DNA from: Sphingomonas adhaesiva
GTDB taxonomy: Bacteria > Pseudomonadota > Alphaproteobacteria > Sphingomonadales > Sphingomonadaceae
DNA length: 64,000 nucleotides
Assembly (NCBI RefSeq): GCF_002374855.1
Contig: NZ_NWVC01000001.1
Span: 863,054 to 927,053, forward strand
Direction of reading: 5' to 3'
Each line of letters starts with the position of its first letter. Within the stretch, counting starts at the first letter, position 1. The position numbers and the translations under genes were made by a program. The notes under the pieces are model-generated. The model searched no databases. It saw only the letters and a program-made list of their open reading frames with translations, and was not told the DNA's origin. Below, one piece after another: positions 44,429 to 54,138 of this stretch.

Positions 44429-45646
44429 GTGCGTTTCGATCATCGTGCGGTGCCGATCGTGCTGGCGGCGGTGGTCGTCGACGTCATCGGCTTCGGCATC
44501 GTCATGCCGGTGCTGCCCGGGCTGATCGTGGAGATCGGCCACGTCACCCTGCCCCAGGCGACTCGAATCGCCGGCTGGATGCTCGCCGCCTTCGCGCTGG
44601 CGCAATTCTTCGCCGGGCCGGTCCTCGGCAATCTCGGCGACCGCTTCGGCCGCCGCCCGGTGCTGATGCTGGCGATGCTCGCCTATGCGCTCGACTATGC
44701 GTTGATGGCCTGGGCGCCGACGCTGGCGTGGCTGTTCCTCGGCCGCCTCGTCGCGGGGGTGGCGGGCGCCAGCTTCGGTCCGGCCGGCGCGGTGATCGCG
44801 GACGTCACCCCGCCCGAACGCCGCGCCGCCGGCTTCGGCCTGCTCGGCGCGTGCTTCGGGATCGGCTTCATCATCGGCCCCGCGCTCGGCGGCCTGGTCG
44901 CGACCTTCGGCCACCGCGCCCCGTTCGTCGCCGCCGCCGCGCTGGCGGCACTCAATGCCGCAGCCATGTTCCTGTTTTTGCCCGAAACCCTGCGCCCGGA
45001 AAACCGCCGCCCCTTCGTGCTGCGCGACGCGCATGTGATCGGCGCGTTCCGCCCGCTGTTCGCCGCCGGACGCGCCGCGCCGCTGCTGGTGGCGTGGTTC
45101 GTGTGGCAGGTCGGCGGGGTCGTCTACCCGGCGGTGTGGAGCTTCTGGGCGACGATCCGCTTCGGCTGGAGCGCGACGCAGATCGGCTGGAGCCTCGCCT
45201 GGGTCGGACTGCTCCAGCTGATCGTGCAGGTGACGCTCACCGCCCGAACGGTGCGTCGGCTGGGGGAACGGACCACCGCCGTGCTCGGCCTGGCGTGCAG
45301 CGCCGCGACGCTGCTCGCCTATGCCTTCACGACGCAGGGGTGGCAGGTTTATGCCTTTTTCCTCGTGGGTTGCCTGGGGGCATTGGCATGGCCTGCGATG
45401 AACGGGCTGCTCAGCCGGCTGGTCGATGCGCAGCGGCAGGGCGCGTTGCAGGGCGGGCTGGGCAGCCTCAATTCGGTCGCCGCGATCATCGGCCCGCTGC
45501 TCGCCGCGCAAAGCCTGGCGTGGGGCGCGGCGCGCGGGTTCGACGGGCTGGCGTTCCTGATCGCCGGGGTGCTGATCGGCGTGGCGGCATTGATCGTCGC
45601 GCTGCTCGTCCCCACTCTCCGCGCTCCCGATGGAGACAGCGCATGA
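44429..45646 (+). CDS. MFS transporter, TCR/Tet-like
   Basis: 405-residue major facilitator from GTG 44429, after AGGGGA. Upstream in-frame sequence is Arg-rich without family features. Twelve transmembrane segments are predicted. [18 protein letters not shown] and [15 protein letters not shown] are the signatures of the Tet/Bcr-type drug:H+ antiporters, though physiological export in a catabolic cluster is as likely as drug efflux. 44202-44428 is a 227-base leader without a recognised gene. It overlaps the GST gene (ATGA). Confidence 0.87.
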   Translation: MRFDHRAVPIVLAAVVVDVIGFGIVMPVLPGLIVEIGHVTLPQATRIAGWMLAAFALAQFFAGPVLGNLGDRFGRRPVLMLAMLAYALDYALMAWAPTLAWLFLGRLVAGVAGASFGPAGAVIADVTPPERRAAGFGLLGACFGIGFIIGPALGGLVATFGHRAPFVAAAALAALNAAAMFLFLPETLRPENRRPFVLRDAHVIGAFRPLFAAGRAAPLLVAWFVWQVGGVVYPAVWSFWATIRFGWSATQIGWSLAWVGLLQLIVQVTLTARTVRRLGERTTAVLGLACSAATLLAYAFTTQGWQVYAFFLVGCLGALAWPAMNGLLSRLVDAQRQGALQGGLGSLNSVAAIIGPLLAAQSLAWGAARGFDGLAFLIAGVLIGVAALIVALLVPTLRAPDGDSA

Positions 45647-46340
45647 TCGACCTGCACTACTGGCCCACCCCCAACGGCCACAAGATCACGATATTCCTCG
45701 AGGAAGCGGGCCTCGATTACACGATCCACCCCGTCAACATCGGCAAGGGCGAACAGTTCGCGCCCGATTTCCTCGCCATCGCGCCCAACAACCGGATGCC
45801 CGCGATCGTCGATCATGCCCCCACCGACGGCGGGGCGCCGATCAGCGTGTTCGAATCGGGCGCGATCCTGCTCTATCTCGCGCACAAGACCGGCAAGTTC
45901 GGCGGCGCCTCCCCGCGTGCGCATGTCGACGTGCTGCAATGGCTGATGTGGCAGATGGGCGGCCTGGGACCGATGGCCGGGCAGAACCACCATTTCGGCC
46001 GCTACGCGCCGGAGAAGATCCCCTATGCGATTGACCGGTACGTGAAGGAAACCAACCGTCTGTACGGCGTCCTTGACCGCCGGCTCGAAGGGCGGGAGTT
46101 CGTGATCGGCGACGAATATACCGTCGCGGACATGGCCGCCTTCCCATGGATCCTGCCCGAGGCGCAGGGACAGGACATGGCCGACTTTCCCAACCTGTCG
46201 CGCTGGCACGCGGCGATCAAGGCGCGCCCGGCGGTGGAGCGCGCCTATGCCAAGGGGCGCGAGATCCAGGCCCAGCCCGCCGAGATGACCGACGAACAGC
46301 GCGCATCCTGTTCGGCCAGTCCTCGACCCCGGCGCGCTAG
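45643..46340 (+). CDS. Glutathione S-transferase, Ure2p/YfcG-like, frameshifted near its end
   Basis: N-terminal thioredoxin-fold domain (YWPTPNGHKITIFLEEAG, then NNRMPAIVDH and the SxFESGAILLYLA glutathione site) and helical C-terminal domain, as in YfcG/YghU-type disulfide reductases. At about 46303 one base appears to be missing. The frame as read loses the family end and runs on to 46605 through the antisense of the next gene. A one-base insertion restores ILFGQSSTPAR and a TAG at 46338-46340, giving about 232 residues. I annotate the restored gene. Only the last dozen residues are affected, so the fold may survive. It is coupled to the MFS gene. Confidence 0.8.
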
Positions 46341-46348
46341 ACCTTGCG

Positions 46349-47137
46349 CTAGATTTCCCGACCCGGGCGGCGGCTCATCCCGATGTCGAGATGCCCGCCC
46401 CCGTCCAGCAGCAGGACCTCGCCGGTCATCACCCGGCTGGCGGGGTCCAGCAGCATCTCGATCGGCCCGGCGATATCGTCCGGCCCCGCCGCCATCGCCA
46501 TCGGCAGCGCGCCGGCGACCTTGTCGTTCAGCCGGGCGAATCCTTCCTCGCCCAGCCGTTTCTCGAACCAGCCGGTCCCGACATAGCCGGGCGCCACCGC
46601 ATTGACGCGGATCGCCGGCGCCAGCACCCGCGCCAGGCTCTTGGTCATCGTGATCAGCGCGCCCTTCGACGCGGCATAGGCGACCGACGATCCGATCCCG
46701 AACACCCCCGCCACGCTCGCTACGTTGACGACCGCGCCCATGTCACTGTGGCGCAGGTGCGGCGCGCAGGCGCGGATCATCTGGAACGGCGCGATCGTGT
46801 TGAGGCGGTAGATGTCGACGAAATCCTCGGCATCCAGCGCGTCCATGTCCTCATGCGCGGCGAATTTGGTGCGCCCGGCATTGTTGACCAGGAAGTCGAT
46901 CCGCCCGAACGCATCCACCGCCGCCGCGGCCAGCGCGCGGCACTGATCGTCGGCGACGATGTCCGCCCGCACCGCGATCGCGCCATTGCCAACCTCCGCC
47001 ACCAGCGCCTCGGCATCGTCGCGGCTCGACGCATAATTGACCACGCACCGCACCCCGCGCGCCGCCAGCCGCCGCACCACCGCCGCCCCGATCCCGGTTC
47101 CACCCCCGGTCACGATCGCCACTGCGTCCCGCATCAT
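46349..47137 (-). CDS. SDR family oxidoreductase
   Basis: 262-residue classical SDR. It has VTGGGTGIG at about residue 10, NYASSRDD after the second strand (NADP-type), VNNAGRTKF, and catalytic Ser followed by YAASK. It is convergent with the GST gene and divergent from the acyl-CoA ligase gene, sharing the motif-bearing gap with the latter. A role in oxidation or reduction of an acyl intermediate is likely but unproven. The C-terminal HLDIGMSRRPGREI tail is longer than in typical members. Confidence 0.88.
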   Translation of the reverse strand: MMRDAVAIVTGGGTGIGAAVVRRLAARGVRCVVNYASSRDDAEALVAEVGNGAIAVRADIVADDQCRALAAAAVDAFGRIDFLVNNAGRTKFAAHEDMDALDAEDFVDIYRLNTIAPFQMIRACAPHLRHSDMGAVVNVASVAGVFGIGSSVAYAASKGALITMTKSLARVLAPAIRVNAVAPGYVGTGWFEKRLGEEGFARLNDKVAGALPMAMAAGPDDIAGPIEMLLDPASRVMTGEVLLLDGGGHLDIGMSRRPGREI

Positions 47138-47154
47138 CCGCTCCCATCGTTTTC

Positions 47155-47168
47155 GAAGATCGCGTATG
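47155..47168 (+). promoter_or_regulatory. Shared catabolic-promoter motif, site C
   Basis: GAAGATCGCGTATG between the divergent SDR and ligase genes, inside a larger dyad, CGAAGATCGCG...CGCGATCCGCTTCG. It ends 26 bases before the ligase start. Confidence 0.45.
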
Positions 47169-47194
47169 GCATTCGCGATCCGCTTCGCCTAGCC

Positions 47195-48739
47195 ATGGCG
47201 ATCATGACGACCACCGCTGCCGATCTGCTCGACCGTGATTTCGGGACCTTGCCCGATCTCATCCGCGCCCATGCGCTGCGCGTCCCGGACAAGCTGGCGA
47301 TCGCCGACGACGATCGCGCGATCGGCTACGGCGATCTCGATCGGCTGATGGATCGCATCGCCGCCGCGCTGCAACGCGACGGCACGGCGCAGCGGCAGGC
47401 GGTCGCCTCCGTCTCCTATCCCTCGGTCGCGCAGGCGGCCGTGTTCCTGGGAACGCTGCGCGCCGGCTCGGTCGCCGCACCGATTCAGCCGTCGGCGACG
47501 CCGGAACAGATCGCGGGCATGATCGCCGATTCCGGCGCCGACCTCGTCTTCCTCGATGCCGCCAACGCCGCCGCGCTGGCAGGGCAGGCGATCGCCGCGC
47601 GGGTGGTGATGCTGGAGGAGCTGGACGCCTGGCTCGCCCCCGACGATGCCGCGCCCACGCCGGTCACGATCGCGCCCGAGGACGGGTTCAACATCATCTA
47701 TTCGTCCGGCACCACCGGCATTCCCAAGGGGATCGTGCAGAGCCACGCGATGCGCTGGCAGCATCTGTCGCGCAACGCCGGCGCCGGGTTCGACCGCGCG
47801 GTAACGCTGCTGGCGACGCCGCTCTATTCGAACACCACGCTGGTCAGCTTCCTGCCGACGCTCGCCTGGGGCGGCAGCGTGGTGCTGATGAAGAAGTTCG
47901 ACGCGCACCGCTATCTCGAACTGGCGCAGCACTATCGCGCGACGCACACGATGCTGGTGCCGGTGCAGTACCAGCGGATCATGGCGCTGCCGGATTTCGA
48001 CACCTTCGACCTTGCGTCGTTCCGGTTCAAGACGTGCACCTCCGCGCCGTTCAAGCCGGAGCTGAAGCGCGACGTCCTGACGCGCTGGCCCGGCCTGCTG
48101 GTCGAATATTACGGCATGACCGAGGGCGGCGGCAGCTGCGGCCTCAACGCCACCGAACATCCCGACAAGCTGCACACCGTCGGCCGCCCGATGCCCGGTC
48201 ACGACATCCGCCTGATCGATGACGACGGCAACGAAGTGCCCGCCGGCGCGACCGGAGAGATCGTCGGCCGATCGCCCGCAATGATGAACGGCTATCACGG
48301 CCGCGAACAGGCGACCGCCGACGCAACCTGGATCTCGCCGCAGGGCGAACGCTTCATCCGCCACGGCGACGTCGGCCGCTTCGATGAGGACGGCTTCCTG
48401 ATCCTGATGGACCGGAAGAAGGACATGATCATCTCCGGCGGGTTCAACATCTACCCCTCGGATATCGAGGCGGTGCTGGCGCAGCATCCCGCGGTCGCCG
48501 ACGGCACCGTGGTGGGCGTGCCGAGCGAGCAATGGGGCGAAACCCCGGTCGGCTTCTACGTTCCCCGCGCAGGCGCCACCGCCGATGCCGCGACGGTGCT
48601 GGCGGAAACGAACGCGAAACTGGGCAAGACGCAGCGGCTGTCGGCGCTCCACCCCACCGACGAACTGCCGCGCAGCGCGATCGGCAAGGTGCTGAAGCGC
48701 GAATTGCGCGACCGGCTGGCTGCCGGCGACTTCGCCTGA
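47195..48739 (+). CDS. AMP-forming acyl-CoA ligase
   Basis: 514-residue acyl-CoA synthetase from ATG 47195; ATG 47204 is also possible. Motifs in order are NIIYSSGTTGIPKGIVQSH (about 168), YYGMTEGGGSCG (about 306), FIRHGDVGRFDEDGFLILMD (about 386), and SAIGKVLKRELRDR with the catalytic lysine. It differs from the ligase at 17195 in sequence and length, so it probably handles another acid. It is followed after 15 bases by a thioesterase-fold gene, a frequent pair in degradation of cyclic or branched acids. Confidence 0.92.
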   Translation: MAIMTTTAADLLDRDFGTLPDLIRAHALRVPDKLAIADDDRAIGYGDLDRLMDRIAAALQRDGTAQRQAVASVSYPSVAQAAVFLGTLRAGSVAAPIQPSATPEQIAGMIADSGADLVFLDAANAAALAGQAIAARVVMLEELDAWLAPDDAAPTPVTIAPEDGFNIIYSSGTTGIPKGIVQSHAMRWQHLSRNAGAGFDRAVTLLATPLYSNTTLVSFLPTLAWGGSVVLMKKFDAHRYLELAQHYRATHTMLVPVQYQRIMALPDFDTFDLASFRFKTCTSAPFKPELKRDVLTRWPGLLVEYYGMTEGGGSCGLNATEHPDKLHTVGRPMPGHDIRLIDDDGNEVPAGATGEIVGRSPAMMNGYHGREQATADATWISPQGERFIRHGDVGRFDEDGFLILMDRKKDMIISGGFNIYPSDIEAVLAQHPAVADGTVVGVPSEQWGETPVGFYVPRAGATADAATVLAETNAKLGKTQRLSALHPTDELPRSAIGKVLKRELRDRLAAGDFA

Positions 48740-48754
48740 CGAAAGGGCCACGAC

Positions 48755-49537
48755 ATGAATCTGAAGGACGTGCTGGCGGCGCTGGAGCCGCAGGACGATG
48801 GCGCCAGCTGGCGCGGCATCATCCCCGACAACTGGCTGCAGGGGCGCACCGCCTATGGCGGTCTGTCGAGCGCGATCGCACTTCATTGCGCGATGCGGTC
48901 GGACAGCGACCTGCCGCCGCTGCGGTCGGCACAGGTCAGCTTCATCGGCCCGCTCGCCGGCCCGGTGACCGTCACCACCCGCCGCCTGCGGCGCGGCAAG
49001 AACGCCGCCTTCATCGAGGCGAACGTGGAGAGCGAGGCCGGGCTGGGCCTGCGCTGCACCTTCGTGTTCATGCGCGCGGTCGACAGCGCGATCGACCATG
49101 AGGACACCCCCGCCCCCGATTTCCCGCGCCCCGGCCCGGCGGATACCACGTTCAAGGGCAATCCCCATGTCGCCTTCACGCAGCAGTTCGAGTTCCTGGA
49201 CCGGCGCGACGGCCCCGCGCTGAAGCCCGCGGAATGGCTGCGCTGGACGCGTCTGAACGATCGCGACGGGATCGATCCGATGGTGGAACTGGTCGCGATC
49301 GCCGATTGCCTGCCGCCCGCGGCGCTGCGCATCCTGGGCAAGAACGTGCCGATGAGCTCGCTGACGTGGATGCTCAATATCCTCGGCCCGACGCCCGCCA
49401 CCGACGACGGCTGGTGGCTGCTGCGTTCCGACGCCGATTATGCGCGCGCGGGCAGCTCGTCACAGGTGATGGGCGTGTGGAATGCGCGCGGGGAGAAGGT
49501 CGCGGAGCAGATGCAGTCGGTCGTCATCTTCGGCTGA
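48755..49537 (+). CDS. Acyl-CoA thioesterase, double hot-dog (4HBT_3) type
   Basis: 260-residue protein with two hot-dog halves. The first carries LQGRTAYGGLSSAIALHCAM and SAQVSFIGPLAGPVTV; the second carries LTWMLNILGPTP and AGSSSQVMGVWNARGEKVAE. This matches the thioesterase-like superfamily near TesB, but it is distinct from the TesB gene at 26611. It shares the transcript with the upstream ligase (AAAGGG ribosome site). It may remove stalled CoA esters. Confidence 0.85.
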   Translation: MNLKDVLAALEPQDDGASWRGIIPDNWLQGRTAYGGLSSAIALHCAMRSDSDLPPLRSAQVSFIGPLAGPVTVTTRRLRRGKNAAFIEANVESEAGLGLRCTFVFMRAVDSAIDHEDTPAPDFPRPGPADTTFKGNPHVAFTQQFEFLDRRDGPALKPAEWLRWTRLNDRDGIDPMVELVAIADCLPPAALRILGKNVPMSSLTWMLNILGPTPATDDGWWLLRSDADYARAGSSSQVMGVWNARGEKVAEQMQSVVIFG

Positions 49538-49663
49538 TACATTTCGCGACACTTTCGGGGCTGCGGCGACACAGGTGGACGACAGGCGGCGGGTACGAAG
49601 GATCATCGACGGCGGCATCCCCCTAATCGGCCGCCGTCGAACCCCTCTTCCAAAGGATCGCCC

Positions 49664-50170
49664 GTGAAGAAACCCCTCCTGATCGCTTTGTCGCTTGGCG
49701 GCGCGCTGCTGGGCGGCGCGCCCGCGCTGGCCGCGGCGCAGGCCGCGCCCGCTGCCGCCCCCGCCGCCCCTGCCCCGGACGCCGCCCGTTCGCAGACCCG
49801 CGCAGAGGCGATCGCCGCCGCCGATCGCCGCTTCGCCGCGATGGATGCCAATCACGACGGCACCGTCACCGCCGAGGAACGCCACGCCTGGCGCGACGCA
49901 CGCCGTGCCGCGCGCGGCGGCGCCGACGCGGCCACCGCGGGTCGCGGCGACCCCGATCATGCCGGCAAGCGCCGCGGGATGAAGTCGCGCGACATCACCC
50001 AGGCCGACTTCCGCGAACGCGCGCTGCGCATGTTCGATCGGATGGACACCAACCACGACGGCGTCGTCGACGCGCGCGAGCGGCAGGCCGCGCGCCTGCT
50101 GATGCGCGCGCGGATGACCGGCGGCGACACGGCCCCCACCCCCAGCGGCACCGACAACGGCGCGAACTGA
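49664..50170 (+). CDS. Exported EF-hand protein
   Basis: 168 residues from GTG 49664, after AAAGGA. A signal peptide (KKPLLIALSLGGALLGGAPALA) is followed by an Ala/Pro-rich linker. Two EF-hand calcium loops follow, DANHDGTVTAEE (about residue 61) and DTNHDGVVDARE (about residue 127), separated by a basic, Arg-rich stretch. It probably binds Ca2+ in the periplasm. The gene ends at a strong terminator just before the two-component genes, so it could report to them, but this is only by position. Confidence 0.85.
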   Translation: MKKPLLIALSLGGALLGGAPALAAAQAAPAAAPAAPAPDAARSQTRAEAIAAADRRFAAMDANHDGTVTAEERHAWRDARRAARGGADAATAGRGDPDHAGKRRGMKSRDITQADFRERALRMFDRMDTNHDGVVDARERQAARLLMRARMTGGDTAPTPSGTDNGAN

Positions 50171-50177
50171 TCGCACA

Positions 50178-50209
50178 CCCCGCGCCCGTCCGCCGCGACG
50201 GGCGCGGGG
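50178..50209 (+). terminator. Intrinsic-type terminator after the EF-hand gene
   Basis: CCCCGCGCCCGTC and GACGGGCGCGGGG, a perfect 13-bp stem with a six-base loop. It is followed only by GGCTTCCC, so the T-tract is weak. Confidence 0.65.
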
Positions 50210-50231
50210 GCTTCCCATCGGGGTATCCGCC

Positions 50232-50972
50232 ATGCCAATCCCGGACGCCATGGGCGACACGCCGCACCTTCTGCTCGTCGACGACGAACGCTCGATCCGC
50301 GAACCGCTGGCGGTCTATCTGACCAAGCAGGGATTCCGCGTGACGCAGGCGGGCGACGCGGAAAGCGCGCGGACGCGCCTTGCCGCCTATGCGATCGACC
50401 TGATCGTCCTCGACATCATGATGCCGGGGGAGGACGGCCTGTCGCTCTGCCGGCACATCCGCGCCAACGGCGACACCCCCGTCATCCTGCTGACCGCGCG
50501 CAGCGAGGAAACCGACCGTATCGTCGGGCTGGAAATGGGCGCCGACGATTATGTCGTGAAGCCGTTTTCCCCGCGCGAACTGTCGGCGCGGATCAAGACC
50601 GTACTGCGCCGCGCCGCGGGTGGCGGCGGTCTGCGCCAGCATGCGCCGGAAAGCGGCTCCTACGCCTTCGCCGGCTGGGTGCTGAAGACCGGGGAGCGCG
50701 CGCTGGTCGATCGCGAAGGCGTGTCGGTGGCGCTGTCCACCGGCGAATACAATCTGCTGCTCGCACTGGTGCAGCGCCCGCGGCAGGTGCTGACCCGCGA
50801 CCAGCTGCTGGACCTGACGCAGGGGCGCGAGGCCGCCGCCTTCGACCGTGCGATCGACAATCAGGTCAGCCGCCTGCGCCGCAAGATCGAGGCGGATCCC
50901 AAGTCGCCGGAGATCATCAAGACCGTCTGGGGCGGCGGCTACGCGCTGTCGACCGACGTCACGCGCCTGTGA
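50232..50972 (+). CDS. OmpR-family response regulator
   Basis: 246-residue regulator. The receiver domain (about 12-125) has the acidic pocket VDDE, the phospho-Asp in LIVLDIMMPGEDG, Thr in ILLTAR and Lys in VKPFSPREL. A winged-helix DNA-binding domain (about 145-240) shows LSTGEYNLLLALVQRPRQVL and DNQVSRLRRKIE. ATG 50232 is used; ATG 50250 (MGDTPHLLLVDDE) may be the true start. The cognate kinase gene follows after 25 bases. Confidence 0.93.
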   Translation: MPIPDAMGDTPHLLLVDDERSIREPLAVYLTKQGFRVTQAGDAESARTRLAAYAIDLIVLDIMMPGEDGLSLCRHIRANGDTPVILLTARSEETDRIVGLEMGADDYVVKPFSPRELSARIKTVLRRAAGGGGLRQHAPESGSYAFAGWVLKTGERALVDREGVSVALSTGEYNLLLALVQRPRQVLTRDQLLDLTQGREAAAFDRAIDNQVSRLRRKIEADPKSPEIIKTVWGGGYALSTDVTRL

Positions 50973-50997
50973 CCCGCTGGCCTGAGACGTCCCGCCC

Positions 50998-52353
50998 GTG
51001 ACCCGGCGCCTCCCCTGGCCGCGCAGCCTGGCCGGGCAGATGGCCTTGCTGGTCGCGCTGGCGCTGTTCGTGGCGCAGGCGTTCAACCTGGCACTGATCC
51101 TGCGCGACCGCACCGCCTTCCGCGTGGCGCAGGCGACCCGCCCCGCCGCGGTGCAGATCGCCGACGCGCTCGATCGCGAGGCGCAGGGCCGTCCGCTGTC
51201 GCAGGATCGTGGGCGCGTGCGCATCGCCGTCGCCAGCCCGTTGACCCCCGCGATGCGCGACCAGCCCGATCTGGCGCACGAATTGGCGTCGCAGCTAGCC
51301 GAACTGGGCGTGCCGGTGCGCCACGTCGCCGTCGCGCTCGCGTCCCCGGATCAATATGCGCTGCGCCCGACCCGTATCGAGCGGCGGATGATGGCGCGCG
51401 ACGGCGTGGCGCCGCAGCGTCGCGACGCGCTGGTGATGACGGTGCAGCAGCCGTCGGGGCGCTGGCTGGTCGTCGCCTCGCCATGGTCGCGCAACGATTC
51501 GCGGCTGTTCTGGCGGCTGCTGGCGCAGACGCTGATCCTGTACGGCGCGGTACTGCTGCCGGTGCTGTGGATCGCCCGGCGCATATCGCGGCCCTTGCGG
51601 GAGCTGGCGGCTGCGGCGCGCGGCTATTCGCCTTCGTCCGCGCCCGTACCGCTGGCGGAGAACGGCCCGCCCGATGTGAAGGCCGTGATCGCCGCGTTCA
51701 ACGCGCTGCGGCTGCGCGTCACCGCGATGCTGGACGAAAAGGATCGGATGCTGGGCGCGATCGGGCACGACCTGCGCACCCCGCTGGCCGCGCTGCGCGT
51801 GCGGGTCGAATCGGTGGAGGACGACACCGACCGCGCGCGGATGGTCGAGACGATCGCGGAGATGAACCGGACGCTCGACGACATCCTGTCGCTGGCGCGG
51901 ATGGGCCGCCCCAGCGAGCCGCCGACCGAGGTCGATCTGGCCGCGCTGGTCGATGCCGTGGTCGAGGACTTCCGCGATCTGGGCGCCGCCGTCACGTTCG
52001 AGGAAGCGGAGCGGCTGCGCATGCGGCTGCGCCCCTCGCTGATCCGCCGCGCGATCCGCAACCTGATCGAGAACGCCGTCAAATATGCCGGCGCGGCGGA
52101 GGTCACGCTGGAGGCGGGCGAACGCCACGCCGCGATCCACGTCGCCGATCGTGGCCCCGGCATCCCGCAGGAGCGGCTGGACGACGTGTTCGATCCGTTC
52201 ATCCGCCTGGAAACTTCGCGCAATCGCGATACCGGCGGGATCGGGCTGGGGCTGGCGCTGGCCCGCTCGATCGTGCGCGAGGCGGGTGGCGAGATCGTGT
52301 TGAGCGCGCGCGACGGTGGCGGGCTGTGCGCGACGATCACGCTGCCGCGGTGA
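50998..52353 (+). CDS. Sensor histidine kinase, HAMP-HisKA type
   Basis: 451 residues from GTG 50998. Transmembrane segments lie at about 13-36 and 172-194, with a small periplasmic sensor domain between. A HAMP linker follows, then the phospho-His in GAIGHDLRTPL (about 256). The ATPase domain has the N box NLIENAVKYA, G1 VADRGPGIP and G2 GGIGLGLALA. This EnvZ-like build suits an envelope stress or osmotic signal. Pairing with the OmpR-type regulator is clear from adjacency. Confidence 0.93.
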   Translation: MTRRLPWPRSLAGQMALLVALALFVAQAFNLALILRDRTAFRVAQATRPAAVQIADALDREAQGRPLSQDRGRVRIAVASPLTPAMRDQPDLAHELASQLAELGVPVRHVAVALASPDQYALRPTRIERRMMARDGVAPQRRDALVMTVQQPSGRWLVVASPWSRNDSRLFWRLLAQTLILYGAVLLPVLWIARRISRPLRELAAAARGYSPSSAPVPLAENGPPDVKAVIAAFNALRLRVTAMLDEKDRMLGAIGHDLRTPLAALRVRVESVEDDTDRARMVETIAEMNRTLDDILSLARMGRPSEPPTEVDLAALVDAVVEDFRDLGAAVTFEEAERLRMRLRPSLIRRAIRNLIENAVKYAGAAEVTLEAGERHAAIHVADRGPGIPQERLDDVFDPFIRLETSRNRDTGGIGLGLALARSIVREAGGEIVLSARDGGGLCATITLPR

Positions 52354-52471
52354 GCGCATAGTTTTTCTACCGCCCCGCGACGCAGGTTTTGCCCGCCGCG
52401 CTATCGACTTCGCGCGTGCAAGCCATATCCTATCGGACAACTGGAGTAAGGGCGTAGGAGCGCGTCGTCAC

Positions 52472-53394
<923 letters not shown>

Positions 53395-53398
<4 letters not shown>

Positions 53399-54138
53399 CC
53401 GGCGGCGCCGCGCGGCGGCCGGTCGTGGGCATCATGTGCGGCAACGAACAGGCCGCGCGCCCGATCCAGGCGGTCGCGACCCGCTTCATCGCCCCCGTTA
53501 CCCATTGGTGCGGCGCGACCGTCCTGCTCGTCCCCGCGGTGACCGATGCGATCGACGTCGCGGCGACCGCCGCCTGCCTCGACGGACTGCTGCTGACCGG
53601 CGCGCGCTCGCACGTCGCGCTGGCGTCGGACTGTACCGATCGAAGCGCGGGGGCGACCGATCCGGAACGCGACATCGTCGCGCTGTCGCTCGCCGGACGG
53701 ATGATCGAGGCGGGCAAGCCGGTGTTCGGCATCTGCCGGGGATTGCAGGAAATCAACGTGCTGTTCGGCGGCTCGCTGCGCACGCTGGACCAGGGATCGC
53801 ACCTGCGCGGCACGTGGGCGGACGATTACGCCGACCTGTTCGACCATGTGCACCCGGTCGATCTGACCCCCGGCGGCAAGCTGGCGCGGATCAGCGGCTG
53901 CGGCCGGCTGGACGTCAATTCGGTGCACCAGATGGCGATCGACCGGCTGGGCACCGGCCTGACGGTGGAGGCGGTGGCCGCCGACGATGCCGTGATCGAG
54001 GCGATCACCGCGCATGACGTCGCCGCCGACGTGCTGGCGGTGCAATGGCACCCCGAATGGCAGGGCGCGCCATGCCCGGCCAATCGCGGTTTCTTCACGC
54101 TGTTCGGCGCCGCGCTGGCGCGGGCGGCGGCGCGATGA
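53395..54138 (+). CDS. Class I glutamine-amidotransferase-type hydrolase (PuuD-like)
   Basis: 247-residue protein of the gamma-glutamyl-GABA hydrolase family (peptidase C26). The nucleophilic Cys is in FGICRGLQEIN (about residue 115), with His and Glu in AVQWHPEWQ. NSVHQMAIDRLGTGLTVEA matches the family. The usual LLLPGGxD loop is LLLTGARSHV here, a departure near the oxyanion region. In PuuD it cuts gamma-glutamyl bonds. Between cysE and a cystine-type symporter, a gamma-glutamyl-cysteine or glutathione-derived substrate is an attractive guess, not shown. Confidence 0.85.

Noticed and set aside
46341..46605. Extension of the GST frame past 46340
   Set aside because: Out-of-frame tail made by the likely one-base loss; it is antisense to the SDR gene and has Arg/Pro-rich low-complexity composition.
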